Part shown: positions 63,610 through 64,000 of the stretch, in pieces
Layout: every line of letters starts with the position of its first letter
How positions within the stretch are numbered: the first letter of the stretch is position 1
Assembly (NCBI GenBank): GCA_963722495.1
Contig: CAVRND010000022.1
Location: 154,817 to 218,816, forward strand
Origin: Hyphomicrobium_A sp963722495
Lineage (GTDB): Bacteria > Pseudomonadota > Alphaproteobacteria > Rhizobiales > Hyphomicrobiaceae
Direction: 5' to 3'
Length of the DNA stretch: 64,000 nucleotides
The notes under the pieces: generated by a model
Told to the model about the DNA's origin: nothing
What the model saw: the letters and a program-made list of their open reading frames with translations, nothing else
Databases searched by the model: none
Translations under genes and position numbers: made by a program

Positions 63610-64000
63610 GTCCCGCGCCCGCTATTTCGCTGTCGCACCATCGCGCATATCGCCTTGGCCGGCAATGCGCGCACCCGGGTGGGAAAGCGCGGCAGATGAG
63701 CCACAGTCGGACGCCACGGAATTGCCATAGGCTGTGAAAACGCCGCGCGAGGGTTCTGATTTTTTCCACACCCCCGCCGGCCCCTGGCTTTACAGGCGCA
63801 TGCCGCCGAGCGCCCACAAAACACCCCACAGGAAATACACGGCTTTCCCGGGCCTTATAACGTGTCTATCTACATCTAGTATGGGTGCGACCCGCAACAT
63901 ACAAACTCTTTGGCGTCCGGCCTCGAATCGGACAGTTTGAGTGGGCGCGGCCAAGGTCGCCGTGAGTGTCCTTCAAGGGACATCCGCTGTGGCTCCCGGG
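63610..64000. other. Right-end intergenic region
   Basis: These 391 bases contain the promoter side of the NDUFA12 gene and no frame I can support on either strand. A short hairpin (CCTTCAAGGGACATCC region) and an AT-richer stretch (TGTCTATCTACATCTAG) near 63862 could mark a promoter directed to a gene past the right edge. Confidence 0.35.

Overview
The window is high-GC DNA from an alphaproteobacterium of the order Hyphomicrobiales (Rhizobiales). This rests on gene content and order: tatABC-serS-surE-LysM/M23 peptidase, nagZ-scpA-scpB, a SPOR protein beside argS, dgt beside erpA and xthA, a PopZ homologue between valS and tolC, the block glyA-nrdR-ribD-ribE-ribBA-ribH-nusB-thiL, a C4-pathway hemA, the MarR regulator LdtR beside an L,D-transpeptidase, and NDUFA12 with a DUF2155 protein. 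A lanmodulin homologue hints at a lanthanide-using, possibly methylotrophic relative of Methylobacterium or Hansschlegelia. I cannot fix the genus from sequence alone.

Layout. 0-13 kb is accessory: a secreted TPR protein, a PQQ-type dehydrogenase fused to cytochrome c, an Omp25-like barrel, prfC, an LssY_C membrane protein, two cupins, a DoxD-DoxA fusion, a two-pore-helix type K+ channel, and DUF72 and DUF3175 proteins. 13-30 kb is core: envelope lysis/division (LysM-M23), surE, serS, Tat translocase, an orphan FbpC-like ATPase, scpAB, nagZ, SPOR protein, argS, dgt, erpA, xthA. 30-42 kb holds TPR/Sel1 proteins including an ExoR homologue overlapping ilvD, then valS, popZ, tolC and pcm. 42-45 kb carries tRNA-Cys with a decayed integrative element, a nuclease, a VOC protein, tRNA-Asn and an FkbM methyltransferase. 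45-64 kb has two L,D-transpeptidases, the riboflavin/thiamine/NusB operon, glyA, hemA, ldtR, an acyl-CoA hydrolase, an extensin-like protein, hemB, an EF-hand protein, lanmodulin, a DUF2155 protein and NDUFA12.

Common themes are cell-envelope work (Tat, LysM/M23, SPOR, NagZ, two Ldt enzymes with LdtR, extensin, TolC, Omp25), tetrapyrrole synthesis (hemA with an FNR/FixK-type box, hemB) and metal/quinone cofactors (PQQ-type enzyme, lanmodulin).

Quality. At least eleven genes, several essential (valS, serS, ilvD), are broken by one-base indels, mostly extra C or G. valS and the PQQ-type dehydrogenase each carry about nine or more. This looks like unpolished long-read sequence rather than real gene decay. 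Coordinates of such genes below span the whole corrected gene.

Most notable signals: the lanmodulin and its EF-hand neighbour; a 3'-tRNA-Cys duplication with an integrase stub; a 167-169 bp double-hairpin repeat present twice; an 11-bp-phased hexamer array upstream of tatA; and the FNR/FixK box upstream of hemA.
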